This document shows, piece after piece, positions 13,589 to 20,939 of a stretch of 47,688 nt of DNA. The first letter of the stretch is position 1; every line of letters begins with the position of its first letter. The stretch spans positions 1 through 47,688 of IMG/VR virus record IMGVR_UViG_3300022699_000210, one strand, 5' to 3'. The notes below the pieces were generated by a model. It did no database searches, was not told where the DNA came from, and was given only the letters and a program-made list of their open reading frames with translations. The position numbers and the translations under genes were made by a program. This stretch comes from a virus.

Positions 13589-13619
13589 TTGCCTTCCGCT
13601 GAATATCTCCTGTTATACT
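13589..13619 (+). promoter_or_regulatory. Candidate promoter for the lysis and late region
   Basis: In the 155-bp gap, TGTTATACT (13611-13619) is an extended -10 element with TATACT as the -10 hexamer. A TTGCCT at 13589-13594 could be the -35, with a long 19-bp spacer. The gap also has a GC-rich inverted repeat, GCCCGGGCGGG to CCTGCCCGGGC, at about 13660-13695. The promoter would drive the genes from 13720 on. Confidence 0.45.
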
Positions 13620-13719
13620 GCGCCCATATCTGACTCATGCTTCCAGCCTCATCCCAGACCCAGCCCGGGCGGGTTTTCCCCACGGCCTGCCCGGGCAAAC
13701 ATCTTGGAGGCCAGTCCTT

Positions 13720-14055
13720 GTGTTCGAATTCACTCCTCTCGAAGCCGGACTCTCGACGGTGCTCGGGGCGATCATCGCCGGCCTGGCCGTTCGGCTCTTC
13801 ATGTCCAACAAATACATGAGCAGGGATGAGTGTTCGCTCCACCGGGAGAACTGCTCAAGCCACACCCAGCATTTCTGCCGCAAGATAGACGACGTGCACA
13901 CAGAACTGAAAGACATCAAGGGTACGAACAAGCGCCAGTTCGACGCCCTTTTCCGCATGGTCCGAGGAATCATCATTCACGGCGACATGGATCCGGATAC
14001 GCGCGAGCGCATCCTGAACGAGCAGCGGTCTTTGGATCACGGATCACATGGATAG
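13720..14055 (+). CDS. Small membrane-anchored protein of the lysis region
   Basis: A 111-residue protein from GTG 13720, behind GGAGG. One transmembrane segment near the N terminus (about 9-29: GLSTVLGAIIAGLAVRLF) is followed by a polar, Cys- and His-containing part (CSLHRENCSSHTQHFC) and helical segments. Size and layout fit an inner-membrane spanin or holin-accessory protein, but no hallmark decides it. It leads a run of small membrane-protein genes ahead of an endolysin. Confidence 0.55.
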   Translation: MFEFTPLEAGLSTVLGAIIAGLAVRLFMSNKYMSRDECSLHRENCSSHTQHFCRKIDDVHTELKDIKGTNKRQFDALFRMVRGIIIHGDMDPDTRERILNEQRSLDHGSHG

Positions 14056-14067
14056 GAGGACAATGAC

Positions 14068-14307
14068 ATGTTGGAGACCATTGGAATCAGCGCCTTGACC
14101 CTGGTTCTGGGCATCTTTGGCGGAGGGTTTTTCGTCCTCAGGTTTGCGGCTCCAAGAACCGAAGCCACGTGGGACGACAAGGCCCTGGACGTGATCGAGG
14201 GTGTGGCGAACCACCTGGAGCTGGACCCTGACGAGCTGGCTGCCAAGTCCTGCGGCAAGCTGAAGAAGAAGCTCATCGTCAACCAGGTGAAGAAGGGGCT
14301 CAAGTGA
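14068..14307 (+). CDS. Small single-pass membrane protein
   Basis: A 79-residue protein starting MLETIGISALTLVLGIFGGG; one transmembrane segment (about 5-26) and a soluble, partly basic C-terminal part with ELDPDELAAKSCGKLKKKL. A member of the lysis or envelope cassette. It could be a holin (class III-like single segment) or a helper; undecided. Confidence 0.5.
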   Translation: MLETIGISALTLVLGIFGGGFFVLRFAAPRTEATWDDKALDVIEGVANHLELDPDELAAKSCGKLKKKLIVNQVKKGLK

Positions 14308-14308
14308 C

Positions 14309-14647
14309 ATGGACCGGGCAATACTCGACATCGTCCAGGGAGGCCTGACCCTTGAGAGCCTTGTGCTGGTGCTGCAGCTCATCGTTGCGGCGTTCGTCGT
14401 CCTGGCGATCAAGGGCTGGATCATGAAGACCTGGGCCTGGCGGACATTCAGGAACTCGACGGTTTTGGGCGTGGGCAGCCTGGTCGTGGTGTGCGTGAAC
14501 GGCACCTACACCTTTGAAGGCGAGATCGTGTCCGCCAACAAGGGCAGGGTGTCCGTGAGCGACGGCGCGACAACCGTGTTCGTGCCGACAACCGAGTTCA
14601 TCAAGCGGGACTGGACGGTCAAGAGGCCTCAGAAGGAGGGCTTATGA
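14309..14647 (+). CDS. Membrane protein with a small MscS-like beta domain
   Basis: A 112-residue protein. A transmembrane segment (about 15-40, LESLVLVLQLIVAAFVVLAI) is followed by a short helix with basic residues and a beta-rich stretch, GVGSLVVVCVNGTYTFEGEI then VSVSDGATTVFVPTTEF. The order of a membrane helix, then a beta strand with G-x-G, then a V-P near the end recalls the pore-lining helix plus beta domain of small mechanosensitive channels. The similarity is by eye. It may be the pore-forming partner of the lysis set. Confidence 0.4.
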   Translation: MDRAILDIVQGGLTLESLVLVLQLIVAAFVVLAIKGWIMKTWAWRTFRNSTVLGVGSLVVVCVNGTYTFEGEIVSANKGRVSVSDGATTVFVPTTEFIKRDWTVKRPQKEGL

Positions 14648-14853
14648 GCATGGTCAACTTCCTGCTCACCAACCTGCTCAATGGACTGATGGCCATCGCG
14701 CTTCTGATGGCCGGCTACAAAGTGTTCGATTGGCTGACTCCAAAGTGGGACACGCATGAGATTTTCGGCCAAGGCTATGTGTCTAACGGCGGCCTTGTTG
14801 TCGGCGCTTTCCTGCTCGGCCTCGCAATCGTCATTGCCAGCACCGCGGGATAG
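14644..14853 (+). CDS. Two-segment membrane protein, DUF350-like
   Basis: A 69-residue protein starting behind GGAGG, overlapping the previous gene by 4 nt. Two hydrophobic segments (about 4-25 and 46-67) flank a polar loop, KVFDWLTPKWDTHEIFGQGY. The second segment, NGGLVVGAFLLGLAIVIAS, resembles half of a DUF350 (YjfL-type) inner-membrane repeat. Two membrane segments and small size also suit a class II holin. It lies just before, and overlaps, the endolysin gene. Confidence 0.5.
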   Translation: MSMVNFLLTNLLNGLMAIALLMAGYKVFDWLTPKWDTHEIFGQGYVSNGGLVVGAFLLGLAIVIASTAG

Positions 14854-15241
14854 CTGCAGGGCGCTTTCCCTGGTCTGCCGGGACCTGGAAGGGACTCCTT
14901 ACGCTTGGGGAGACGAGAGTCCGGACGGCGCTGACTGTTCCGGCTTTGTCTACCTGGTGCACAAGCTGATCGGCAAGCCGATCCCCAGGACCACGGCCAG
15001 GAAGTACTGGCTCATGCTCGACGGGCCCGGGCGGCACTGGAGCAAGGCCGGATGCGGAGACTGGGTCTGGTGGACGCTGCAGGGACTACGGCCCTATGGG
15101 CACATCGGGATCATGGTCATGCCGCCGGCCTTCTGGCAGTCAGGATCGTCCCGGGGAGTGTATTCGAGGAGCTTCTTTGAAGGATCCTACTGGGACCGGA
15201 AGTTCGAGGGCACCAAAAATCCGAACGAGGGGGATTCATGA
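14756..15241 (+). CDS. NlpC/P60-type cell-wall peptidase (endolysin)
   Basis: A 161-residue protein. The catalytic part shows GTPYAWGDESPDGADCSGFV (the Cys of DCSGF is the nucleophile), IPRTTARKYW, CGDWVWWTLQG and GHIGIMV with the His of GHIGI, the usual Cys-His order of NlpC/P60 peptidases. These cut D-glutamyl-diaminopimelate-type bonds in peptidoglycan. The N terminus MRFSAKAMCLTAALLSALSC is a signal-like sequence, encoded within the last 98 nt of the preceding membrane-protein gene. An alternative start is the Met at residue 8; no later ATG or GTG precedes the catalytic domain. The signal suggests Sec export. Confidence 0.85.
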   Translation: MRFSAKAMCLTAALLSALSCSASQSSLPAPRDSCRALSLVCRDLEGTPYAWGDESPDGADCSGFVYLVHKLIGKPIPRTTARKYWLMLDGPGRHWSKAGCGDWVWWTLQGLRPYGHIGIMVMPPAFWQSGSSRGVYSRSFFEGSYWDRKFEGTKNPNEGDS

Positions 15242-15636
15242 ACAAGCGGACGTTCGTTTTCGCCCTGGCGGCTCTGTTCGGGGGCATGTTTCTCATGGCC
15301 CTGGGCATTGCGGGCATGGCAGAGGCTTCTGTCCAGTCCGAGGGCAACTCCACGGCCACTGACGAATCCGTCTCAGACCACCAGGTGTACGAGTGGCAGG
15401 ACGGCAGCGCGATCATCATCAGCGGAGACGGCGACAACGTGATCACCATCGAGGCCATGCCCGGCGAGGAGGAGCGGGCCCGGACCATACCCGCCAGGAT
15501 CAAGGTCTTCGAGGACGGGATGGTCATTCTGGAGCTCAGCAGGACCGACCTGGAGATGCCCGACGGCCTGCGGATGGAGTTTTCCCGGATCGTCATGGAA
15601 CTCAAGGCATTCGAGCTCATCCTTTTCGAGCAATAG
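15238..15636 (+). CDS. Secreted protein of unknown function
   Basis: A 132-residue protein overlapping the endolysin stop by 4 nt (ATGA). It starts with a signal peptide, KRTFVFALAALFGGMFLMAL, with a likely cleavage after MAEA. The mature part is acidic, with GDGDNVITIEAMPGEEERA and a C-terminal helix (RIVMELKAFELILFEQ). It is likely periplasmic and may serve as an outer-membrane-side lysis helper, but that is a guess from position. Confidence 0.5.
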   Translation: MNKRTFVFALAALFGGMFLMALGIAGMAEASVQSEGNSTATDESVSDHQVYEWQDGSAIIISGDGDNVITIEAMPGEEERARTIPARIKVFEDGMVILELSRTDLEMPDGLRMEFSRIVMELKAFELILFEQ

Positions 15637-15645
15637 GGGGACGCG

Positions 15646-15876
15646 ATGAAGTCGGAGATCCACCTGGACGAAGCGGTGGAGAACACCGAAAGGAAGTTCG
15701 GTTCATGGTCGGAGCAGGGCTACTACCCGGCGTTCGTCATTCGGGAGGACGGCGTGAAACAGCCGGCCCTGTTCACCAGGAGCCAGATCGAGATCGCCGT
15801 TGTCCGGGCAAAGAAGAACCCAGAGGACATGCCCGAAGCGGAGAAGAGCCTCTGGGAGGCCATATTCGGCAGTTGA
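15646..15876 (+). CDS. Small hypothetical protein
   Basis: A 76-residue soluble protein, MKSEIHLDEAVENTERKFG, with EDGVKQPALFTRSQIEIAV and an acidic and helical end. No motif or membrane segment. It is placed between two secreted-protein genes in the same run of late genes. Confidence 0.5.
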   Translation: MKSEIHLDEAVENTERKFGSWSEQGYYPAFVIREDGVKQPALFTRSQIEIAVVRAKKNPEDMPEAEKSLWEAIFGS

Positions 15877-15889
15877 GAGGAGAGAGCCC

Positions 15890-16321
15890 ATGAGACAGAT
15901 CCTGTTCGCCGCGATACTGACAGTGGTCCTGCCTGCAGCGGCCCTGGCGTTCACCTGGAACCTCGCCGATCAATCCACTGTGAGCTGGGATCCGGTCAAT
16001 GCAACGACCGAGGGAGACCTCATACCTGCAGGGGAAATCGAGTACGAGGTCTTTCTGGTCGGCAGTGGGGAGCCCAAGGACACCAGGGAATCATTGGGAA
16101 AAACGCATGAATTGGAATTCACGATTACATTTGATGAAGAGGGCAGCTACCTCGCGGGCGTGAAGGCGATTCGAACCGACGGCAATGGGACCACCTTTTC
16201 CGAGAGCGCGATCTCATGGTCGGACAACGCGACCGTGGTGGGTTTTGATGTTTTCGGCTTCCGGTTCTTCTATGCTCCGAAGCACGTGACAGGTCTCAAA
16301 AAACAGGAGGTCGAGCCATGA
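15890..16321 (+). CDS. Secreted fibronectin type III-like domain protein
   Basis: A 143-residue protein. I chose ATG 15890 behind GAGAGGAGAG, because it gives a clean signal peptide (RQILFAAILTVVLPAAALA, cleaved before FTWN). The mature part is one Ig/FnIII-like beta sandwich: STVSWDPVNATTEGD, then GEIEYEVFLVGSG, then GSYLAGVKAIRTDGNGTTF. Phages rarely export such domains; it may modify the host surface or assist superinfection exclusion. Overlaps the next gene by 4 nt. Confidence 0.6.
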   Translation: MRQILFAAILTVVLPAAALAFTWNLADQSTVSWDPVNATTEGDLIPAGEIEYEVFLVGSGEPKDTRESLGKTHELEFTITFDEEGSYLAGVKAIRTDGNGTTFSESAISWSDNATVVGFDVFGFRFFYAPKHVTGLKKQEVEP

Positions 16322-17697
16322 CCCTCATCACCGATCCGGACAGCCTTAATCAAGGCGCTGAAGTCACCATCGACACGGCGGCCAAGACGATTACGCTCAA
16401 TGAGGCGGGCAACCTCTCATCGGATGGCGTGACGCTGCAGGCCTTGTATTCGTTCCTCAAGGAGGAATGGAAGAACGACAACGCGCTGATCCCCTTCCCT
16501 TTTCCCATGGTGGCGATTACCCCGGAGCAGTGCGAGTTCGTCTCTGACTGGGTGCCGGCCGACGATGCGACTCGAAAGCTGATCAGGACAGGTGGCTGGA
16601 GAGAGGTCAACGCGAGCTCTGTCCTGAACCGAGAGTATTGCGGCATCATCACTCTGGGGAACATCGACACCGGGGACAACGCCTACTACGCCTTTGCCAG
16701 TGACGCTGCCCGGACGGCCTTTACCTATGACGGCCCGGTCAACGAGGCTATTCAGACATTCGGGGATGCTGCCAACGGCGATTTCGACAAACGCTCTGAT
16801 GTCCTGACGGTCTATATCCGGGAGCAGGGCAAAGAGTTCGACCAGACAGACACTGACGACATCGGCGTCTCCACTCTGACCAACAAGGTCGAGCGCTTTC
16901 CACTGGGCGAGGACACGGATCTCAAGATCTCAGCTTCGGACAACGATATCGAGACCACCGCGCCCTATACCGGGATGTCGGTCACATTCCACGCCACCGC
17001 CCAATCCCGGACCATTGGCGGGACATCTCGCGACTTCGGGATCATCATCGACGGCAACAACGGCACCGCCGAGCAGATCTACGAGTTCATCCAGTACCAG
17101 CTCAGGCAAGATGTTGATATCGACGCCGGCGGCGCAGGCGTGAACGGTCTCCTGGCAGATGCCATGCTGACCTTTGTTGGAGATCGGCTCGATACCCTGC
17201 AGGCCGCGAACCCCGAAGGTGGCGGCAACGGTGTCACCATCGACAACTACAATTCCAACGACACCAACCGGCTCAGGTTCATCGACAACACCGGGACCTA
17301 TCGGACATTCCCCTTCGTATCGGCCGGGTCCCTGCTCTTCAATGACAATCTGGTCAATGACGCGTCGGCCATCTACCGGATGTTTTTCACCGACCCGGAT
17401 GAGACCGGCAGCAGCGGAGACGAGTACGGAACAGATGGAGCTCTCACTGTTGAGGACGCATCAGGCACTCCTATCGAGGGCAACGTCTCGGGCCAGGCTT
17501 CGATTTCCTTTGACTTCGACTATGACGGCAACACACAAGGGGGGCGCACAGCCGGTACGGACGCCGACGTGACCATTGTGGCTATCGGGCTGGACACGGC
17601 TCAGTTCGTTGTGGCTACAGGGACCATCACCAGATCCACCGGGATCAATTTCAGCTTGGTTTCTGCTTTGGAAAGGAACTACGCCAACCAGGCATAA
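16318..17697 (+). CDS. Virion structural protein
   Basis: A 459-residue, beta-rich protein with no membrane segment and many Asp-Gly-Asn turns, typical of virion appendage proteins. Visible landmarks include RTIGGTSRDFGIIIDGNNGT, then EQIYEFIQYQLRQDVDIDAG and GNGVTIDNYNSNDTNRLRF. It starts a run of structural genes up to 25066. I recall similar proteins in phages with N4-gp56-type capsids, but cannot state its location in the virion. Probably a tail or baseplate appendage. Confidence 0.6.
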   Translation: MTLITDPDSLNQGAEVTIDTAAKTITLNEAGNLSSDGVTLQALYSFLKEEWKNDNALIPFPFPMVAITPEQCEFVSDWVPADDATRKLIRTGGWREVNASSVLNREYCGIITLGNIDTGDNAYYAFASDAARTAFTYDGPVNEAIQTFGDAANGDFDKRSDVLTVYIREQGKEFDQTDTDDIGVSTLTNKVERFPLGEDTDLKISASDNDIETTAPYTGMSVTFHATAQSRTIGGTSRDFGIIIDGNNGTAEQIYEFIQYQLRQDVDIDAGGAGVNGLLADAMLTFVGDRLDTLQAANPEGGGNGVTIDNYNSNDTNRLRFIDNTGTYRTFPFVSAGSLLFNDNLVNDASAIYRMFFTDPDETGSSGDEYGTDGALTVEDASGTPIEGNVSGQASISFDFDYDGNTQGGRTAGTDADVTIVAIGLDTAQFVVATGTITRSTGINFSLVSALERNYANQA

Positions 17698-17709
17698 GGA
17701 GAGCCAAAG

Positions 17710-19554
17710 ATGAGCTTTTCCGGTGGCGGCGGCACCATCACTCAATCAGGGACCGACTCAGACCTTTCCGGGATCTCTGGCCTGACCGGTGTATCGACGG
17801 TTGCAACGTCAAATGGCTACACGGCTTACGATATAGGCGGCAACCAGCTTCATATCGATGGAACCCTGACCATCGACCCGGAATACGAGTGTCTGCTTCA
17901 GGACGACCCAAGCAGCCCTTGCATCAATGTCCGAAATGGCGGCGTGTTGAATGTGGGCAAAGAGTTCACGAAGAACGGTGCCTATCGGTATTCCAACGGC
18001 CTGGCCATTCGTTCAGACAATAACGATTCAGCCTGGGACGAGGATGGTGCGTCACTTGCCGTCCAGAGTGGCGGGACCCTGAATTGGTACGGAGGAACGA
18101 TTTCTCTAAGGGCGGCCATGGCTTTCAACGAGGGCAGTACAGTCCATATTTATTCACAGGACGCCATCCTCAGCGCATACGCCGAAACCGACCAGGCAAT
18201 GCAGATCCGGTTAAGATCAACGGATGTGACCATTGACGGCCTAATCCTTGACCGGGGCGTATTCACCCTGATTGCCAACCCCAACCGTTTGGCGGGCATC
18301 AAGGCTGTCCACTGCCCTGAAGTGTTCGGGCTTTCATCCAGCACACCGGCAAACGTCTTTCTGGTCATTGAGGACTACGTCGCTGGTGGTGGTTCAGATC
18401 AGGACGTTGGGTACAAAGAGGGAGGTTGGATTCGTTCTATCAATGCCGAGTACGGCTCGGACATGATCGTCTTGAAACACCAAAGCGGTCAATATCAAGG
18501 CCTCGTTGAGCACCGAATGAACGTCATCGTGACCGCCGCAGACGCTGCAGATTCATCTGCACTTTCAGGGTTTGGGGCGTTTTTGAAGGATAGGGACTGG
18601 GGCAACAGGCTTTCGGCCAATCAGCTCAACGACAACCCTGACTATACGGCAGACCGTGAATATGCCTCCATGGACGCGTCCGGGACAATCACGTTTGACA
18701 CAGACGGAGGGGTCCTGATTGCTGTGACGTGGTGCCAGAATGAGGATAACGATGTCTGGGACTATCGAGGGGAGTCAAACAGCAACGTCGATCAGTTCAA
18801 TGTCAGGGTCCGCAAATTCGGGTATCTCTTTCAAACCATCGGAGGGGCTGTTCTGAAGGGGGCTGGCGGCTACTCTATCGAAGCATCGATGATCGAAAAC
18901 AGTGCCATCACCCAGGACGCTTCAACAGTCCAAAACCATACCGGCATCACCCTCACCGACCATGGCGGGTCCCCGGCCTCTTGGCAGGGCAAGTTATGGG
19001 GTATCACGGTGGAAGGCGATCTGTCGGTCAACTCTTCGCTGACGGCTGATGATATCTATCACAACCTCCAGTACCACCTGGCCCAGGTCGATACCTCTTT
19101 CAACGGCAAGAATGGCGGGGCATGGCACAACATGCTCAAGCCTTCCGGCCAGGACTTTGTGACAGAGAGTGGTACATACGGCGGGGATCGGACAGCCAAA
19201 GGGGTCCGGGTGGTGGACCAGAACGGAGACGCTTTCCCTGGCGTTGTCGAGATGCAAGCCGATGATGGAACGACCTACGTCCCTCCGATCCAGTACAGCT
19301 TTACCCTGACCGGTCTGGAGAGCAATTCAGAAGTCAGGATCTACGAAGCCGGGACGACAACCGAGTTGGCTGGGGTTGAGAACAGCGGCTCGAGCTTCAC
19401 CTACAATTACCAGTACACAAGCGATTTTGACATTGACTATGTGGTCTTTGCCGTGGGGTTCCAGCCGATTCGCAACCTGGGCGTGACCCTCACCAACGCC
19501 AACAGCTCCATTCCTGTTCAGCAGATCGAGGACAGGGTGTACCTCAATCCATGA
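17710..19554 (+). CDS. Virion structural protein with beta-helix-like region
   Basis: A 614-residue protein. The N-terminal 300 residues repeat short strands separated by G-, N- and D-rich turns (NGGVLNVGKEFTKNG, QSGGTLNWYGGTISL, GSTVHIYSQDAIL), which suggests a right-handed beta-helix. A later part, SLTADDIYHNLQYHLAQVD with WHNMLKPSGQ, resembles a phrase in the preceding structural protein (IYEFIQYQLRQ). The end looks like an Ig-like domain (RTAKGVRVVDQNGDAFPGVV). Likely a tail fibre or appendage. Confidence 0.6.
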   Translation: MSFSGGGGTITQSGTDSDLSGISGLTGVSTVATSNGYTAYDIGGNQLHIDGTLTIDPEYECLLQDDPSSPCINVRNGGVLNVGKEFTKNGAYRYSNGLAIRSDNNDSAWDEDGASLAVQSGGTLNWYGGTISLRAAMAFNEGSTVHIYSQDAILSAYAETDQAMQIRLRSTDVTIDGLILDRGVFTLIANPNRLAGIKAVHCPEVFGLSSSTPANVFLVIEDYVAGGGSDQDVGYKEGGWIRSINAEYGSDMIVLKHQSGQYQGLVEHRMNVIVTAADAADSSALSGFGAFLKDRDWGNRLSANQLNDNPDYTADREYASMDASGTITFDTDGGVLIAVTWCQNEDNDVWDYRGESNSNVDQFNVRVRKFGYLFQTIGGAVLKGAGGYSIEASMIENSAITQDASTVQNHTGITLTDHGGSPASWQGKLWGITVEGDLSVNSSLTADDIYHNLQYHLAQVDTSFNGKNGGAWHNMLKPSGQDFVTESGTYGGDRTAKGVRVVDQNGDAFPGVVEMQADDGTTYVPPIQYSFTLTGLESNSEVRIYEAGTTTELAGVENSGSSFTYNYQYTSDFDIDYVVFAVGFQPIRNLGVTLTNANSSIPVQQIEDRVYLNP

Positions 19555-19576
19555 TTGCCAGGTATTGGAGGGATAA

Positions 19577-20125
19577 ATGCCGGTGACGTTTGATGCTCCA
19601 AACAGAAAAATCATCCTGCCTGCAGCCGGCAGTTATGATGTTCAGATTGATCTGTATTCAGACTGGAAAGAATGGGTCCAACAAAGTGATAACGCCAAGT
19701 ACCCGCCAGCTTTCGATACGATTGGTGGGGATAGTATCGGAGCAGGCCAGGAAGTCGCGCCATATTTCTTTCTCAGGACGGACTTCGGCTGGAGGATCCA
19801 GGCCCCAGAAACAGATGGCAATGTGGTAATCCAGGGCAACCTGTTTCCGCGTGACCCTGGAGATTCGCTCTTCTTGCCGCCCTTGGGAGACTTCACGGTC
19901 CTGATCACGCAACAGCTCTCCAGCCAGGCCGTGGTGGTCGAGACAGGCGTGTCCGGGCTGACCTCCACAGAGTCAAATATCCTGCAGGCGCTTCGGGAAG
20001 CCAACTTCAACAAGCGGGTCTGGGACAAGCAGGGCAATACCATCACCATTTACGCGGACGATGGGGTCACGCCCAAGCATGTCTTTGATGTCAATCTGGA
20101 CCTCACGGAGATCGTGCCGCAATGA
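19577..20125 (+). CDS. Virion-region protein
   Basis: A 182-residue protein starting MPVTFDAPNRKIILPAAGSY. It contains SYDVQIDLYSDWKEWVQQSD and DSLFLPPLGDFTVLITQQLS, a beta-sandwich style, and a C-terminal strand pair (NTITIYADDGVTPKHVFDV). It lies among structural genes and is likely a chaperone or small appendage; no family recognised. It overlaps the next gene by 4 nt. Confidence 0.5.
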   Translation: MPVTFDAPNRKIILPAAGSYDVQIDLYSDWKEWVQQSDNAKYPPAFDTIGGDSIGAGQEVAPYFFLRTDFGWRIQAPETDGNVVIQGNLFPRDPGDSLFLPPLGDFTVLITQQLSSQAVVVETGVSGLTSTESNILQALREANFNKRVWDKQGNTITIYADDGVTPKHVFDVNLDLTEIVPQ

Positions 20126-20331
20126 TCGGGCTCAACACCTTCGGCCTCAACAATGAGGTTTTCTGGTTTCAGTCCATTCGGATTCTCGTGGTTGAAGGCC
20201 GGCTTTGTGTTTACGCGACATTTCACACGCCCGCGGTGGAGATGGCCGGCAAGACCCCAGCCCCGCAAGTAACCGGCAAGATCCCGCAAGTCAAAATGAA
20301 CGACAAACTCACATACAAGGAGAGCTCATGA
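20122..20331 (+). CDS. Small hypothetical protein
   Basis: A 69-residue protein overlapping its neighbours by 4 nt on each side (ATGA), which supports coupled translation. MIGLNTFGLNNEVFWFQSIR is followed by short basic beta-like pieces (PAPQVTGKIPQVKMNDKLT). Function unknown. Confidence 0.45.
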   Translation: MIGLNTFGLNNEVFWFQSIRILVVEGRLCVYATFHTPAVEMAGKTPAPQVTGKIPQVKMNDKLTYKESS

Positions 20332-20537
20332 CCAACGAGGAACTGTTCGACACGAATTGCGAGGACTATTTCGGGGATCGTGAGCCTCTGCGACTTGAAG
20401 GGCTCGACGGTGACGATTCTCTTGATGAGTATGTAGACCAGGAGTTCGGGAGAACAAAAAAGCCGACAGGAAGAAAGAGCGTTGTGCTCCAAGTTGACGA
20501 TGTTCACCACAAGGTGAACTCAGCCTTCAAGCGATAG
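20328..20537 (+). CDS. Small acidic hypothetical protein
   Basis: A 69-residue protein starting at ATG 20328 behind AAGGAGAG and overlapping the previous stop by 4 nt. It is acidic (DYFGDREPLRLEGLDGDDSL) and ends with a basic piece. No motif. It is part of the structural run. Confidence 0.45.
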   Translation: MTNEELFDTNCEDYFGDREPLRLEGLDGDDSLDEYVDQEFGRTKKPTGRKSVVLQVDDVHHKVNSAFKR

Positions 20538-20547
20538 GAGAAAGATC

Positions 20548-20937
20548 ATGGCTAAAGTCGTTCATGATGATGTCTTAGATGCCCTGCTCAATGCCATTGC
20601 TAACAATGGCAATGAGCTGCATATCAACTCTGCACAGCCTACCAACTACACCGAGGCAAGCGACACATATCAACTTGCCAGCTCTACCGGCCTGGCAACC
20701 GGAGATGGTAATGGGGTCTACACCTTGGCTGATGGCGATGTGAACGGCCGGAAGCTGACCATTGCCGAGCAGGTAGACCTGATCGTGGATAACGGCGGCA
20801 GCGCCACGCATGTTTCGATCTGTGACTCGGTCAATTCAAAGGTCCTGCTTGTCACCACCTGCTCGATGCAGAACCTCACGGCCGGCAACACAGTGACCGT
20901 ACCCAGCTTCAAAGATGAAATAGCCGATCCGAGTTAA
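20548..20937 (+). CDS. Small virion-region protein
   Basis: A 129-residue protein, soluble, beginning MAKVVHDDVLDALLNAIANN and continuing with beta strands and Gly/Asn turns (LATGDGNGVYTLADGDVNGR). It ends 2 bp before the large propeller gene. Likely a head- or tail-associated protein of the kind common in phages; no family name. Confidence 0.5.
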   Translation: MAKVVHDDVLDALLNAIANNGNELHINSAQPTNYTEASDTYQLASSTGLATGDGNGVYTLADGDVNGRKLTIAEQVDLIVDNGGSATHVSICDSVNSKVLLVTTCSMQNLTAGNTVTVPSFKDEIADPS

Positions 20938-20939
20938 AA

